Source: Chersky-806 sp038252255
GTDB taxonomy: Bacteria; Actinomycetota; Acidimicrobiia; IMCC26256; JAENVU01
Length of the DNA stretch: 64,000 nucleotides
NCBI GenBank assembly: GCA_038252255.1
Contig: JBBSAM010000005.1
Coordinates: forward strand, 1-64,000
Direction of reading: 5' to 3'
This document shows positions 1-8,964 of this stretch, in pieces. Each line of letters begins with the position of its first letter. Position 1 is the first letter of the stretch. The notes under the pieces are model-generated. The model searched no databases. It was not told the origin of the DNA and worked only from the letters and a program-made list of their open reading frames with translations. The translations under genes were made by a program, and so were the position numbers.

Positions 1-20
1 CCCCAAAAATGACCCCATTT

Positions 21-35
21 CCCCCCCCCCCCCCC
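21..35. repeat. poly-C tract of 15
   Basis: Fifteen consecutive C residues lie near the left edge of the window, outside any convincing gene. Such tracts are prone to slippage and to base-calling or assembly error, so the exact length is uncertain. Confidence 0.9.
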
Positions 36-45
36 GTTTGGGCTT

Positions 46-74
46 CAGTAGGGCCCCCTGGGGGTTCCCTACTG
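46..74. terminator. hairpin downstream of the GH15 gene
   Basis: The arms CAGTAGGG (46-53) and CCCTACTG (67-74) are perfectly complementary, and the interior can extend the stem with a C5/G5 pairing. It lies 25 bases past the stop of the leftward GH15 gene. No U-tract follows on the leftward transcript, so a factor-independent terminator is plausible but not proven. Confidence 0.5.
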
Positions 75-98
75 ACGCCAAAACGAGAAACGAGAAGG

Positions 99-1943
99 TC
101 AGAGGGTCCCGGTGGCGGTGGCGAGGGCGAGGGCGGCGTGGACGAGGCCGATGTGGGTGAAGGCCTGCGGGAAGTTGCCGAGGAGCTCGCCGGTCGCGGG
201 GTCGACCTCCTCGGACAGCAGGCCGAGGTCGTTCGCGCAGCCCGCCATGAGGTCGAACAGCTCGGCCGCCCGCTCGACCTCGCCCGCGAGGGCCAGGCAC
301 TCCGCGAGCCAGAACGTGCAGATGCCGAACGTGCCCTCGCCGCCCGGGAGACCGTCCTCGGTGAGGTAGCGGTAGACGAAGCCGTGTTCGTCGGTCAGCC
401 GGTCGGCGATCGCATGGATCGTGGACAGCATCCGCGGGTCGTCGGCGGGGAGGAAGCCGACGACGGGCATCATGAGCGTCGAAGCATCGAGCGCGTCGCT
501 CCCGAAGGCCTGCGTGTACGCGCCCGCGCGGTCGCTCCATCCCTTCGTCAAGATCGCGCGCCGGACCGCGTCGCGTTGCTCGACCCAGTGTGCTACCCGA
601 CTGCTCTCCGCGCCGAGATGGGAGTGGAGCCGCGTCGCGCGGTCGAGCGCGACCCAGTTCATGAGCTTGGAGTACAGGAAGTGGCCCGCGCCCCCGCGCA
701 CCTCCCAGATCCCCTCGTCGATGTCGTTCCAACGTAACGCGGCGCGGTCCGCCACGTTCGCGAGGAACGTGCAGTACTCGCTATCGATCTCGATCTCGAG
801 CTGGGAGATCGTCAACGCGGCGTCGAGCAGCTCGCCGTACACATCGAGCTGGGTCTGGTCCCATGCCCCGTTGCCGATCCGCACGGGCCGGCTGTCCCGG
901 TGGCCGCTCATGGTCGCGAGCTCGTGCTCCGGGATGAACCGCTCACCCCGGATGCCGTACATGATCTGCAGCCCCTGGCCGCTGGCGAGGCTCCCGGCCG
1001 TGGCGTTGGCGAAGAAGTCGAAGTACCGGGACGCCTCGAAGGCGCACCCGCTGGCCGCGAGCGCGCCGATCGTGAAGCTGGCGTCGCGAACCCACGTGTA
1101 CCGGTAGTCCCAGTTGCGCACGCCTCCGATCTCTTCGGGCAGCGATGTGGTGGGTGCCGCGACGATCGCGCCGGTGGGCGCGTAGTTGAGCGCGCGCAGC
1201 ACGACGGCGCTCCGACGGAGCAGCGACCCGTACGGACCCTCGTAGCCGACCAGCTTCTCGGACCAGGACTGCCAACCCGCGATCGTCGAGTCGCGCGCGG
1301 CGACGATCGCTTCCGGCGTGTGCTCGGGCGGTTCCGGTCCCCACGGGTCATCTGTGTGCAGCGCGAACGCCGTGCGGTCCCCACTGCTGAGCACGAGGCG
1401 AGCGTGCATCACCGGGCCGCGGAGCTCGAGTGCGGCATCGGTCGACACTGCGACGGCGATCGGACCACCGCGCGTGCGCCAGGTTCCCGGGCTGGTCGGG
1501 CGGACCAGCGGCGTCGTGAGCCCGAACTCGGGCCGGATCGCGATCTCGACGTCGAGCTGCATGCTGCCTTCGGTGCACTCGACGATGCGGATGAGCCCGG
1601 CGGGGGAGTGCAGACCGATGTCGTTGTGCCGGTCGCCGGGATGCAGCGGCATGAAGTCGGTGAGCAGCGCGACACCCGACTCGGTCCGGAACTGCGTCTC
1701 GAGCACCATCGTGTCCTCGACGTACCGGCGCGTGGCCTCAGCCGGCTCGACCGGGCTGATCGACCAGTAGCCGCCGGGTTCGCCGAGGATGCGGGCGAAG
1801 AGAGCGGGAGAGTCGAAGCTGGGAAGGCATGTCCAGTCGATCGAACCGGCGCGGCTCACCAACGCGCTTCCCTGACAGTTGCCGAGCAGGGCATAGTCCG
1901 CGATGGTCGGCGTCCGGTCGTCGATCACCAGCCTTTGGTCCAT
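99..1943 (-). CDS. glycoside hydrolase family 15 protein (glucoamylase/trehalase-like)
   Basis: A 614-residue protein read from ATG 1943. The N-terminus (IADYALLGNCQGSALVS, SIDWTCLPSFDSPALFARIL) matches the trehalase-like N-terminal domain that precedes the (alpha/alpha)6 catalytic barrel in actinobacterial GH15 enzymes. The barrel carries WDYRYTWVRD, an acidic WEVRG segment likely to hold the general acid, and EEVDPATGELLGNFPQAF near the C-terminus, where the second catalytic glutamate is expected. No signal peptide is seen, so cytoplasmic action on trehalose or alpha-glucan is likely; the exact substrate cannot be read from sequence. The frame is open upstream to 2039, but that extension runs into the divergent oxidoreductase and through a tandem repeat, so ATG 1943 is preferred. 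Confidence 0.9.
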   Translation of the reverse strand: MDQRLVIDDRTPTIADYALLGNCQGSALVSRAGSIDWTCLPSFDSPALFARILGEPGGYWSISPVEPAEATRRYVEDTMVLETQFRTESGVALLTDFMPLHPGDRHNDIGLHSPAGLIRIVECTEGSMQLDVEIAIRPEFGLTTPLVRPTSPGTWRTRGGPIAVAVSTDAALELRGPVMHARLVLSSGDRTAFALHTDDPWGPEPPEHTPEAIVAARDSTIAGWQSWSEKLVGYEGPYGSLLRRSAVVLRALNYAPTGAIVAAPTTSLPEEIGGVRNWDYRYTWVRDASFTIGALAASGCAFEASRYFDFFANATAGSLASGQGLQIMYGIRGERFIPEHELATMSGHRDSRPVRIGNGAWDQTQLDVYGELLDAALTISQLEIEIDSEYCTFLANVADRAALRWNDIDEGIWEVRGGAGHFLYSKLMNWVALDRATRLHSHLGAESSRVAHWVEQRDAVRRAILTKGWSDRAGAYTQAFGSDALDASTLMMPVVGFLPADDPRMLSTIHAIADRLTDEHGFVYRYLTEDGLPGGEGTFGICTFWLAECLALAGEVERAAELFDLMAGCANDLGLLSEEVDPATGELLGNFPQAFTHIGLVHAALALATATGTL

Positions 1944-1977
1944 GCGACCCAGAGAGTAGATGCGACCCAGAGAGTAG
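1942..1977. repeat. 18-bp perfect tandem duplication
   Basis: ATGCGACCCAGAGAGTAG occurs twice back to back (1942-1959, 1960-1977) in the 43-bp gap between two divergent genes. It covers the start codon of the GH15 gene, so the upstream unit offers a second in-frame context for initiation. It sits just before the AGGAG of the rightward gene, so a change of copy number would alter the spacing of both 5' leaders. Confidence 0.95.
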
Positions 1978-1986
1978 GAGCCCGAG

Positions 1987-3378
1987 GTGGATACGTACGA
2001 CGTGATCGTGATCGGTGGCGGACCGGCGGGCGAGAACACAGCTGGGCGAGTGACCGCGGGCGGGCTGCAGGCGGCGCTGATCGAGCGGGAGCTCGTCGGG
2101 GGCGAGTGCTCCTACTGGGGCTGCATGCCGAGCAAGACGTTGCTGCGCCCGGGTGAGGTGCTCGCCGCCGCGCGGCGCGTGCCGGGCGCGCAAGCTGCGG
2201 TCACCGGCGAGATCGACGTCGCGGCTGCGCTCGCCCGGAGGAACGAGATCACCTCGGATTGGCACGACGACTCGCAGGAGCAGTGGGTCCGCGAGGCCGG
2301 TGTCACGCTGGTGCGCGGCATCGGTCGGCTCGCCGGGTCGCGGCTCGTCGACGTGGTGCACGAAGACGGGAGCACGACCCATCTGGAAGCTCGGCACGCC
2401 GTCGTGCTCGCGACGGGAACGATCGCCGCGGTCCCTCCGATCACCGGCCTGCGCGACATCCGCCTCTGGGACAACCGGGGTGCCACCGAAGCCCAGGACA
2501 TCCCGCGCCGCCTGCTCGTGCTGGGGGGCGGCGCGATCGGCGTGGAGATGGCGCAGGCGTTCCGCCGGCTCGGCGCTAACGAGGTCACGATCGTCGAGCA
2601 GGCCGGCCGACTCGTGCAGAACGAGGAGCCGTTCGCCAGTGACGAGGTGCGTGAGGCGTTGGAGGCCGAAGGGATCACCGTCCTGCTCGGCGCCGAGATG
2701 GTCGAGGCGAGGCGCCCGGCGGACGATGCCCCCGTCGTCGGCGTCCTCGAAGGCGGCCGCGAGATCGAAGCCGACGAGATCCTCGTCGCGGTCGGCCGCC
2801 GGGCGCGGACCCAGGACCTCGGCCTCGACACGATCGGTCTCGAACCCGGAAGGCCGGTACCGGTGGACGATCAGCTGCGCGCCACGGGGGTGGACGGAGG
2901 CTGGTTGTACGCGATCGGGGACGTCAACGGTCGCTCGCTCCTCACGCACATGGCCAAGTACCAGGCCCGCATCGCGGCCGACGTCATCCTGGGGAAAGAG
3001 GCTTCGGCCTGGGCGGATCATCGGGCTGTCCCGCGGGTGACCTTCACCGACCCGCAGATCGCGGCGGTCGGGCTCACCGAACAGGAGGCGCGCGACGAGG
3101 TCGACCACGTGCGCGTCGTGAGCTACGGCACCGGGAACGTCGCCGGCGCGTCGGTGTCGGGTGTGGGCATGACCGGGACGAGCCAACTCGTGGTCGACGA
3201 CTCCCGCCGCGTGATCGTCGGCGCGACGTTCACCGGTCATGCGGTCAGCGAGATGCTGCACGCCGCGACGATCGCGATCGCCGCGGAGGTCCCGCTCGAC
3301 GTGCTGTGGCACGCAGTCCCGTCGTTCCCGACGGTCAGCGAGGTGTGGTTGCGCCTGCTCGAGGCCTACGGCCTCTGA
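1987..3378 (+). CDS. FAD-dependent pyridine-nucleotide disulphide oxidoreductase
   Basis: A 463-residue class I flavin disulphide reductase (dihydrolipoamide dehydrogenase/mercuric reductase superfamily). Visible are the FAD site GGGPAGENTA, the redox-active pair C41/C46 in GGECSYWGCMPSK, the NAD(P) fold GGGAIGVEMAQAF, the second FAD motif YAIGDVNGRSLLTHMA, and the C-terminal dimerisation domain with H442 and E452 in HAVPSFPTVSE, the expected catalytic base pair. The substrate (dihydrolipoyl protein, mycothione, metal ion or quinone) cannot be told. No E1/E2 genes lie nearby, so a role in a 2-oxoacid dehydrogenase is not supported. GTG 1987 follows AGGAG by 6 bases. Confidence 0.88.
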   Translation: MDTYDVIVIGGGPAGENTAGRVTAGGLQAALIERELVGGECSYWGCMPSKTLLRPGEVLAAARRVPGAQAAVTGEIDVAAALARRNEITSDWHDDSQEQWVREAGVTLVRGIGRLAGSRLVDVVHEDGSTTHLEARHAVVLATGTIAAVPPITGLRDIRLWDNRGATEAQDIPRRLLVLGGGAIGVEMAQAFRRLGANEVTIVEQAGRLVQNEEPFASDEVREALEAEGITVLLGAEMVEARRPADDAPVVGVLEGGREIEADEILVAVGRRARTQDLGLDTIGLEPGRPVPVDDQLRATGVDGGWLYAIGDVNGRSLLTHMAKYQARIAADVILGKEASAWADHRAVPRVTFTDPQIAAVGLTEQEARDEVDHVRVVSYGTGNVAGASVSGVGMTGTSQLVVDDSRRVIVGATFTGHAVSEMLHAATIAIAAEVPLDVLWHAVPSFPTVSEVWLRLLEAYGL

Positions 3379-3384
3379 GATGGA

Positions 3385-3726
3385 CTAGCGCTCGATGGTG
3401 AAGAGCTCGGTCAGACCCGTGATCTCGAAGACGCGCAGCGCGGGATGGTCCAGGCCGCGCAAGACGAGCTCCCCGTCTCGCTCCTTGATGTGCTTGAGCG
3501 TGGCGACGAGAACCCCGAGACCCGACGAATCGATGAACGCGAGCTGGGAAAGATCGACGACGAGGACCCGGGCTCCACGATCGATGGTCGCGTAGAGCTC
3601 GTCGCGCAGCGCCGGCGATGTGGCAACGTCGATCTCGCCGCGCACGGCGACGACCTCACGGCCGTCCGCGTCTTGCCGGTGATCAAGCTCAAGCGGCTCC
3701 AACGTGTTCTCCTCCGGCATCGTCAT
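3385..3726 (-). CDS. STAS-domain anti-sigma factor antagonist
   Basis: A 113-residue single STAS domain of the SpoIIAA/RsbV type. EVVAVRGEIDVATSPALRDEL is the first beta-alpha unit, and VVDLSQLAFIDSSGLGVLV carries the DSSG loop whose serine is the usual phosphorylation site. In partner switching, the unphosphorylated form binds the HATPase anti-sigma factor and frees the sigma factor. It ends 6 bases from the convergent oxidoreductase and follows a small membrane protein gene by 8 bp, so the two are probably co-transcribed. Two ATGs (3726, 3720) are possible; neither has a strong ribosome site. Confidence 0.88.
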   Translation of the reverse strand: MTMPEENTLEPLELDHRQDADGREVVAVRGEIDVATSPALRDELYATIDRGARVLVVDLSQLAFIDSSGLGVLVATLKHIKERDGELVLRGLDHPALRVFEITGLTELFTIER

Positions 3727-3734
3727 GTCACAGG

Positions 3735-3878
3735 TCAGGCGAAGAGACTGACGCCCCCGGGCCCGACGAGCAAACCGACAAGGATCATGACGATCCCTGC
3801 AGCAACCGCGCCGCGCACGAGGGTGACGACACCGGAGAGTACGAGTATCACGGCAATCAACCACAGTATGAATTCCAT
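3735..3878 (-). CDS. 47-residue single-span membrane protein with GPGG motif
   Basis: The reading frame from ATG 3878 encodes MEFILWLIAVILVLSG, a Val/Arg-containing turn, a second hydrophobic stretch, and ends LLVGPGGVSLFA. Small two-helix proteins ending in a GPGG-V-S-L/F motif recur in actinobacteria without assigned function. It is followed 8 bp later by the STAS gene and probably shares its mRNA. A weak SigB-like candidate (GTTT, 16-base spacer, GGGAAC on the minus strand, 3888-3913) lies just upstream. Length, hydrophobicity pattern and spacing support a real gene; the function is unknown. Confidence 0.65.
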   Translation of the reverse strand: MEFILWLIAVILVLSGVVTLVRGAVAAGIVMILVGLLVGPGGVSLFA

Positions 3879-3922
3879 GCGAGCAGGGTTCCCGAGCATC
3901 GGAAGCGGCAAACCTCCGTCGT

Positions 3923-4660
3923 ATGCCGGACGCAGGTGAGGCCGACGAAGAGAACGATCGACCCGACGTGCGCGACAGCGACCGGCATGTCGAGCGGTTC
4001 CGTGAGCTGGCGATCACCGGTAACCGCGAGATACGCAACGAGCTGATCGTGGCGCACCTGGCGCTGGCCCGGGCGATACCTCGAGCAGGTCGCGCTCGTC
4101 GGTCTGGTGAAGGCAGTCGAGCGATTCGATCCCGAGCGCGGGTGATGTTCAGCACGTTCGCGGTGCCGACGATCGCCGGTGAGCTGAAGCGGCAATTCCG
4201 CAACCAGTGGATCGTCCGGGTCCCCCGATCGTTGCAGGAGCGGGCGCTGGATGTCGGCTGGGCGGTGGAGGAGCTCACCGGACGGCTCGGGCGCTCTCCG
4301 ACCGTCGCGGAGCTGGCGCGGGCGATGGGGGAGTCCTCCGAAGCGGTGCTCCAGGCGGTCGAGGCGCGGATGGCGTTCTCCGCCGTACCCGCGGCGACCT
4401 CCGCCTGCGAGGGAGGCTCGGACGCGGTCACCGGTATCGCGACCGGCAATGACGAGGGCATCGCCGCGGCCGAGCGGGGCATGTTCGTCGCTGGGCTGCT
4501 GGAGCACCTCGCGCCTCGAGAGCGGGAGGTCATGCGCCTGCGATTCTTCGAAGACCTGACCCAGAGCGAGATCGCGGCCCGGGTGGGTCTCAGCCAGATG
4601 CAGGTCTCCCGCCTGATCCGGTCGTCGCTCGAGAAGCTGCGAGCGCTGGCGGGCGGGTAG
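3923..4660 (+). CDS. SigB/SigF-type sigma factor with scrambled region 2 (possible pseudogene)
   Basis: A 245-residue frame. The end of region 2 (FSTFAVPTIAGELKRQFRN), region 3 and region 4 (RLRFFEDLTQSEIAARVG, QMQVSRLIRSS) match SigB-family factors and the intact paralogue at 10407-11147. Between LALARAI and VMFSTF the sequence is abnormal. In the +1 frame, 4080-4142 encodes the expected LEQVALVGLVKAVERFDPERG, but it is not read in the main frame. About 13 codons before it are missing (about 38 nt by comparison with the paralogue), and one G is missing at about 4142, which restores the frame. The core-binding part of region 2 is therefore lost. It is either an inactive relic, a DNA-binding fragment or a sequence error. 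No strong ribosome site precedes ATG 3923. Confidence 0.75.
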   Translation: MPDAGEADEENDRPDVRDSDRHVERFRELAITGNREIRNELIVAHLALARAIPRAGRARRSGEGSRAIRSRARVMFSTFAVPTIAGELKRQFRNQWIVRVPRSLQERALDVGWAVEELTGRLGRSPTVAELARAMGESSEAVLQAVEARMAFSAVPAATSACEGGSDAVTGIATGNDEGIAAAERGMFVAGLLEHLAPREREVMRLRFFEDLTQSEIAARVGLSQMQVSRLIRSSLEKLRALAGG

Positions 4661-4694
4661 GAGCGTCCGCTGGAGCGGAAAATGTGCCTCCGTT

Positions 4695-4719
4695 GTTTGG
4701 GCCGGCGAGATCTGGGTAT
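4695..4719 (+). promoter_or_regulatory. SigB-like promoter of the PP2C switch gene
   Basis: GTTT (4695-4698), a 15-base spacer and GGGTAT (4714-4719) match the known SigB/SigF consensus GTTT-N12-17-GGGTAT. The box directly precedes GTG 4732, suggesting a positive feedback loop in which the sigma factor drives its own regulator. Confidence 0.6.
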
Positions 4720-4731
4720 ACCGCCGGGATC

Positions 4732-7700
4732 GTGGTTGGAGAAGAGGCGGGGTCGGAGGCTGGCCTTCAGGCGGCAGCCGATCGCGCCCCGATCATGGTC
4801 TGGTCCGCCGGTCCGGGCCGAAGCTCCACGTGGTTCAACCGCCGCTGGCTCGAGTTCCGGGGCTCCACCATGGGCGAGGAGCTCGGGCTCGGCTGGGTCG
4901 ACGGTGTGCACGGCGACGACCGCGCCCGGTGCCTCGAGGCCTACTCGGACGCGTTCGAGCGCCGCGAGCCCTTTTCGATCGAGTACCGCCTCCGAGGGGC
5001 CGACGGGGAGTTCCGCTGGGTCATCGACCACGGCTCTCCCTGGACCACCGACGACGGTCACTTCGCGGGCTACGTCGGTTCCTGCGTCGACGTCGACGAG
5101 ACGCGCGCGGCGCTGGAGGAGTTCCGGATCCGCGAGCGCCAGATGGCGATGGTCGCCGACCTGGGCCGGTACGCACTCGAGGTCGAGGACGAGCAGGACC
5201 TGCTCGACGTGGCGGTCAAGCTCGTGGCCGACGGGCTCCGGGTCTCGCTGACCGCAGTGCTGCGGTTGACCGACGACCCGGACTGGCTCCAGATCGAGGC
5301 GGGCACCGGGTGGGACGAGACCAAGCTCGGCACCCTCCGCGTCCGAGCCGACCCGACGACGATGGCGGGCTATGTGCTCGCGACCGATGGTCCGGTCGTC
5401 TGCGAGGACCTTCCGTCCGAGGCGCGGTTCCAGGGTGGGCCCGGTCTGCGCGCCCATGACGTGACGAGCGCGCTCAGCGCCGTCATTCGCGTGCCGGGTC
5501 GCCGCTACGGGGTCCTCGGTGCGTACAGCCCCGAACCGCGCGCCTTCGGTGAAGACGACGTGGTGTTCGCGCGCAACGTCGCGAACCTCATCGGGGCATG
5601 GGTGGCGCGTCGCGCGGTGGAAGAGGCGTTGCAGGAGAGCGAGGCGGAGGCGCGGCTCGCGTTCGCGGCCGGTCGGATGGGTTCGTGGCGTTGGGACCCG
5701 GCCATCGGAGAGGTCCGCTGGTCGCCGGAGATGGCGGCGGTCTACGGCATCGAGCCCGGCAGCTTCCAGGGAACCTTCAGCTCATTCCTCGACCACGTGT
5801 ATCCCGACGACCGCCCGCAGGTGATCAGCGCGGTCGAGGCCGCGACGACCGCGGAGGAGCCGTTCTCGATGGAGCACCGTGTCGTGCTCCCGGGCGGTCG
5901 GCTCATGTGGCTCGATGGTCGCGGCGCGCCGGTGCGCGGCGCCGACGGGAGCATCACCGGATGGATCGGTGTCGGCATCGACGTCACCGAACGCAAGCTG
6001 GTCGAGGACGAGCTGCGTAACCGCCAGCTCGAGGTACGGCTCGCGCTCGCGGCCGGCCGCATGGGGGTGTGGCGATGGAACGCGCGCACCGGACACGGGA
6101 TGTGGTCCCCCGAGCTCGAGGACCTGGTCGGGATCGACCGCGGCAGCTACGACGGGTCGTGGGAATCGTTCATCGCACCGATCCTCGCCTCCGACGGGCC
6201 GCTCCTGCGCGAAGTCGTCAGTGCCGCAGCAGAGAGGGGCACCGAGTTCGCCGTCGGGTACCGCATCCGGCGGCCGGACGGCGGGACGCGGTGGATCGAG
6301 ACGCGGGGGCGACCGCTGGGCGACGGCGAGTGGATCGGTGTGAGCATCGACGTCACGGATCGCCGGGGAGCGGAGGAAGCACTCCGCGACGCCAACGAGC
6401 GGCTCGAGGAGACCGTGGCCCGGCTCGACACGCTGCTCGCCGCCGCCCCGCTCGGCTTCGCCTTCTACGACCAGGACTTCCGCTACGTGCGGGTCAATCA
6501 GGTCCTGGCCGACATGATCGGCCTGCCCGTCGAGGACCATCTGGGCCACCGGATCTCGGAGCTGCTCCCCGGCTTCGGGCCCGAGGTGGAGAACGTGCTC
6601 CGGACCGTGAAGGAGACCGGCCTGCCGGTCTCCGACATCGAGGTGACCGGTCAGACTCCAGCCCAGCCCGGGGTGGAGCGCCACTGGCTCGCCAACTACT
6701 ACCCGGTGCAGGCACCCGACGGCAGCCTGCTCGGGTTCGGCTCGATGGTCGTGGAGATCACCGAGCGCAAGCGCCAGGAGCGCGCGGCGCGCCTCATGGC
6801 GGCGGTGAGCGAGCTGCTCGCAGACAGCCCGGACCTCGACGCCGTGCTGCCCCGCGCGGCGGCGCTGATGGTCCCGGAGCTGGCGGACTCGTGCGCGCTG
6901 TACCTGCTCCCTCGTACCGATGTGGCGCGCCGCGTCGCGATCGTGCACGCCGAGCCGGAGCTGGCGGAGAAGCTGCTCGACGCCGACCGGCGTTGGCCGC
7001 TCGACGTCTCCCGGATGCTCGCGTCGAGCGCTCGGCTCCGTAGCGGCAAGCCCGTGATGGTCACGAACGTGACCGAGGAGATGCGGACCTCGTTCGCCCA
7101 GCATCCCGATCAGCTCGAGCTCGCCCACGAGCTCGCGGTGCGCTCGTCGATCACCGCACCGCTTCACGTCGGAGACGACGTCGTGGGCCTGCTGTTCCTG
7201 GACTACACCGCGCGCTCCGGACGCGTGCACCAGCCGGACGACGTGGAGCTCGTCGGAGCACTCGCGGAGCGCATCGTCCTCGTGCTCGAACGCTCGTACC
7301 TGATGTCGGAAGCCGAACGCGCGAACGCCCGTCTCGATCTGCTCGCGGAGGTCTCCGAGCTGCTCACTGTCGGCCTCGACACCCGCGCGCGCCTGGACGC
7401 GGTCACCGATGTCGTGCTGCCGACCTTTGCCGATACATGCGTCGCGTATCTCGTCGGGCCCGAAGGTCTGGAGGTAACCGCCGGGAAGATCGCCGACGAT
7501 CGCGGGTCCGAAGGCCGCGGCACGACGAGCATCCCGGAATTGGCCGACTGCCCCGCGGTGCCGGTGGACAGCGTGGGACCGATCGCGTTGGCCTTCCGCA
7601 GCCGCGAGCCCGTGCTCGTGAGCGACGTGTCGCCCGAGCTCGCCGCGCTGCTCAACCCGGCGGGCCCGGAGGCCGAGCCGGACTTCGACGTCCGCTCGGC

Positions 7701-8964
7701 CCTCGTCGTTCCTCTCCTCGCGGATGACGAGCCGCTCGGGGTCCTCATGTTCGGCTACCGCGCGGCGGGCCGCCGTTACGCGGTCGACGACCTGGCACTG
7801 GCTCGCGAGATCGCACGGCGGGTCGCGCCTGCGGTCGAGGACGCGCTGCGCTTCGAGCGAGAGCTGGCAACCGCCGAAGCCCTGCAGCGGAGCCTGCTTC
7901 CGGAGCGATTGCCAGTGCTCCAGGACGCCGACGTCGCGGCCCGCTACGTCCCGGGCGGGGTAGGGCTCAAGGTCGGCGGCGACTGGTACGACGCCGTCCC
8001 GCTCCGGGACGGGCGTGTGATGCTCGTCATCGGTGACGTCGTGGGCCACGGGGTGCGGGCCGCTGCGTCGATGGGGAAGGTGCGCAACGTCCTGCAGTAC
8101 AGCGCGCTCGACGGGTTGGCCCCGGCCGCGATCCTGCAGCGGCTCAACGCGTACTTCTGCGCGTTGACCGACTCGGACATGGCGACGTTGTTCGTTGCTG
8201 AGTACGACCCGGTCAGCCGGAAGATCCGGTACGCGAACGCCGGTCATCCGCCGGCGTTCCTGCGGCTGCCGGACGGCACCGTCGAGATTCTCGACGGTGG
8301 ACGTTCCATGCCGCTGTGCGCGAGCGACCAGTCGCAGTACCACGAGGCGCAGCACGATCTCCGGGCCGGATCGACGCTGGTCCTGTACACGGACGGGCTC
8401 ATCGAGCGCCGGCGCGAATCGCTGGACGTCGGGCTCGGTCGCCTGAGGGAAAGTCTCCGGTCCGCCCCGTCCAACGTCGAGGAAGTCGCAGACACGCTCC
8501 TGCGGGACCTGTTGGACCAGGGCGCGCCCCAGGACGACGTGGCACTGCTCTGCATCGCCACGGTCGCGGCCGCCGAGGAGCTCCGACTCCGGCTCCCGGC
8601 CGCGCCCCGCCAGCTCGCCCACATGCGGAACGCGGTGAAGGGTTGGCTCGCCCGGGCCGGCGCATCGGACAAGGACATCGGCGAGATCACGGTCGCGGTC
8701 AATGAGGTCGTGGCGAACGCGATCGAGCACGCCTACGGGCTCGTGGACGCGGACTTCCTCATCTCGGCGCGTCAGGTCGGGGCACAGATCGAGTTCGAGA
8801 TCCAGGACTTCGGCCGCTGGCGCAACCGCCGCGGGGGAGGAGACCGCGGCCGCGGGCTCGACCTGGCGCGCGCACTGATGGACTCGGTCGACATCCATCC
8901 GGGGACAGACGGAACGACCGTCCACCTGAGTCGCCGGCTCGAGCGGGAGACCGGGGAGCAATGA
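4732..8964 (+). CDS. multi-PAS/GAF protein with PP2C (SpoIIE-type) phosphatase and HATPase domain
   Basis: About 1410 residues. Order, by approximate residue: PAS 12-128, GAF 135-290, PAS 305-425, PAS 435-545, PAS 565-680, GAF 695-855, GAF 870-1040, PP2C 1045-1280, HATPase 1285-1405. The PP2C part has KVGGDWYDA, VIGDVVGHGVRAAASMGKVR, YANAGHPPAF, YTDGLIERR and DDVALL. The C-terminal RsbW-like ATPase has VAVNEVVANAIEHAYG and a GRGLDLARAL G-box. The protein thus combines an RsbU/P-type STAS phosphatase with an RsbW-type kinase/anti-sigma module under several sensors; PAS 2 and PAS 3 look like internal duplicates. The frame also opens at GTG 4684 with GGAG 8 bases upstream, but the SigB-like promoter lies inside that extension, so GTG 4732 is chosen. 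It overlaps the next STAS gene by ATGA. Confidence 0.9.
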   Translation: MVGEEAGSEAGLQAAADRAPIMVWSAGPGRSSTWFNRRWLEFRGSTMGEELGLGWVDGVHGDDRARCLEAYSDAFERREPFSIEYRLRGADGEFRWVIDHGSPWTTDDGHFAGYVGSCVDVDETRAALEEFRIRERQMAMVADLGRYALEVEDEQDLLDVAVKLVADGLRVSLTAVLRLTDDPDWLQIEAGTGWDETKLGTLRVRADPTTMAGYVLATDGPVVCEDLPSEARFQGGPGLRAHDVTSALSAVIRVPGRRYGVLGAYSPEPRAFGEDDVVFARNVANLIGAWVARRAVEEALQESEAEARLAFAAGRMGSWRWDPAIGEVRWSPEMAAVYGIEPGSFQGTFSSFLDHVYPDDRPQVISAVEAATTAEEPFSMEHRVVLPGGRLMWLDGRGAPVRGADGSITGWIGVGIDVTERKLVEDELRNRQLEVRLALAAGRMGVWRWNARTGHGMWSPELEDLVGIDRGSYDGSWESFIAPILASDGPLLREVVSAAAERGTEFAVGYRIRRPDGGTRWIETRGRPLGDGEWIGVSIDVTDRRGAEEALRDANERLEETVARLDTLLAAAPLGFAFYDQDFRYVRVNQVLADMIGLPVEDHLGHRISELLPGFGPEVENVLRTVKETGLPVSDIEVTGQTPAQPGVERHWLANYYPVQAPDGSLLGFGSMVVEITERKRQERAARLMAAVSELLADSPDLDAVLPRAAALMVPELADSCALYLLPRTDVARRVAIVHAEPELAEKLLDADRRWPLDVSRMLASSARLRSGKPVMVTNVTEEMRTSFAQHPDQLELAHELAVRSSITAPLHVGDDVVGLLFLDYTARSGRVHQPDDVELVGALAERIVLVLERSYLMSEAERANARLDLLAEVSELLTVGLDTRARLDAVTDVVLPTFADTCVAYLVGPEGLEVTAGKIADDRGSEGRGTTSIPELADCPAVPVDSVGPIALAFRSREPVLVSDVSPELAALLNPAGPEAEPDFDVRSALVVPLLADDEPLGVLMFGYRAAGRRYAVDDLALAREIARRVAPAVEDALRFERELATAEALQRSLLPERLPVLQDADVAARYVPGGVGLKVGGDWYDAVPLRDGRVMLVIGDVVGHGVRAAASMGKVRNVLQYSALDGLAPAAILQRLNAYFCALTDSDMATLFVAEYDPVSRKIRYANAGHPPAFLRLPDGTVEILDGGRSMPLCASDQSQYHEAQHDLRAGSTLVLYTDGLIERRRESLDVGLGRLRESLRSAPSNVEEVADTLLRDLLDQGAPQDDVALLCIATVAAAEELRLRLPAAPRQLAHMRNAVKGWLARAGASDKDIGEITVAVNEVVANAIEHAYGLVDADFLISARQVGAQIEFEIQDFGRWRNRRGGGDRGRGLDLARALMDSVDIHPGTDGTTVHLSRRLERETGEQ

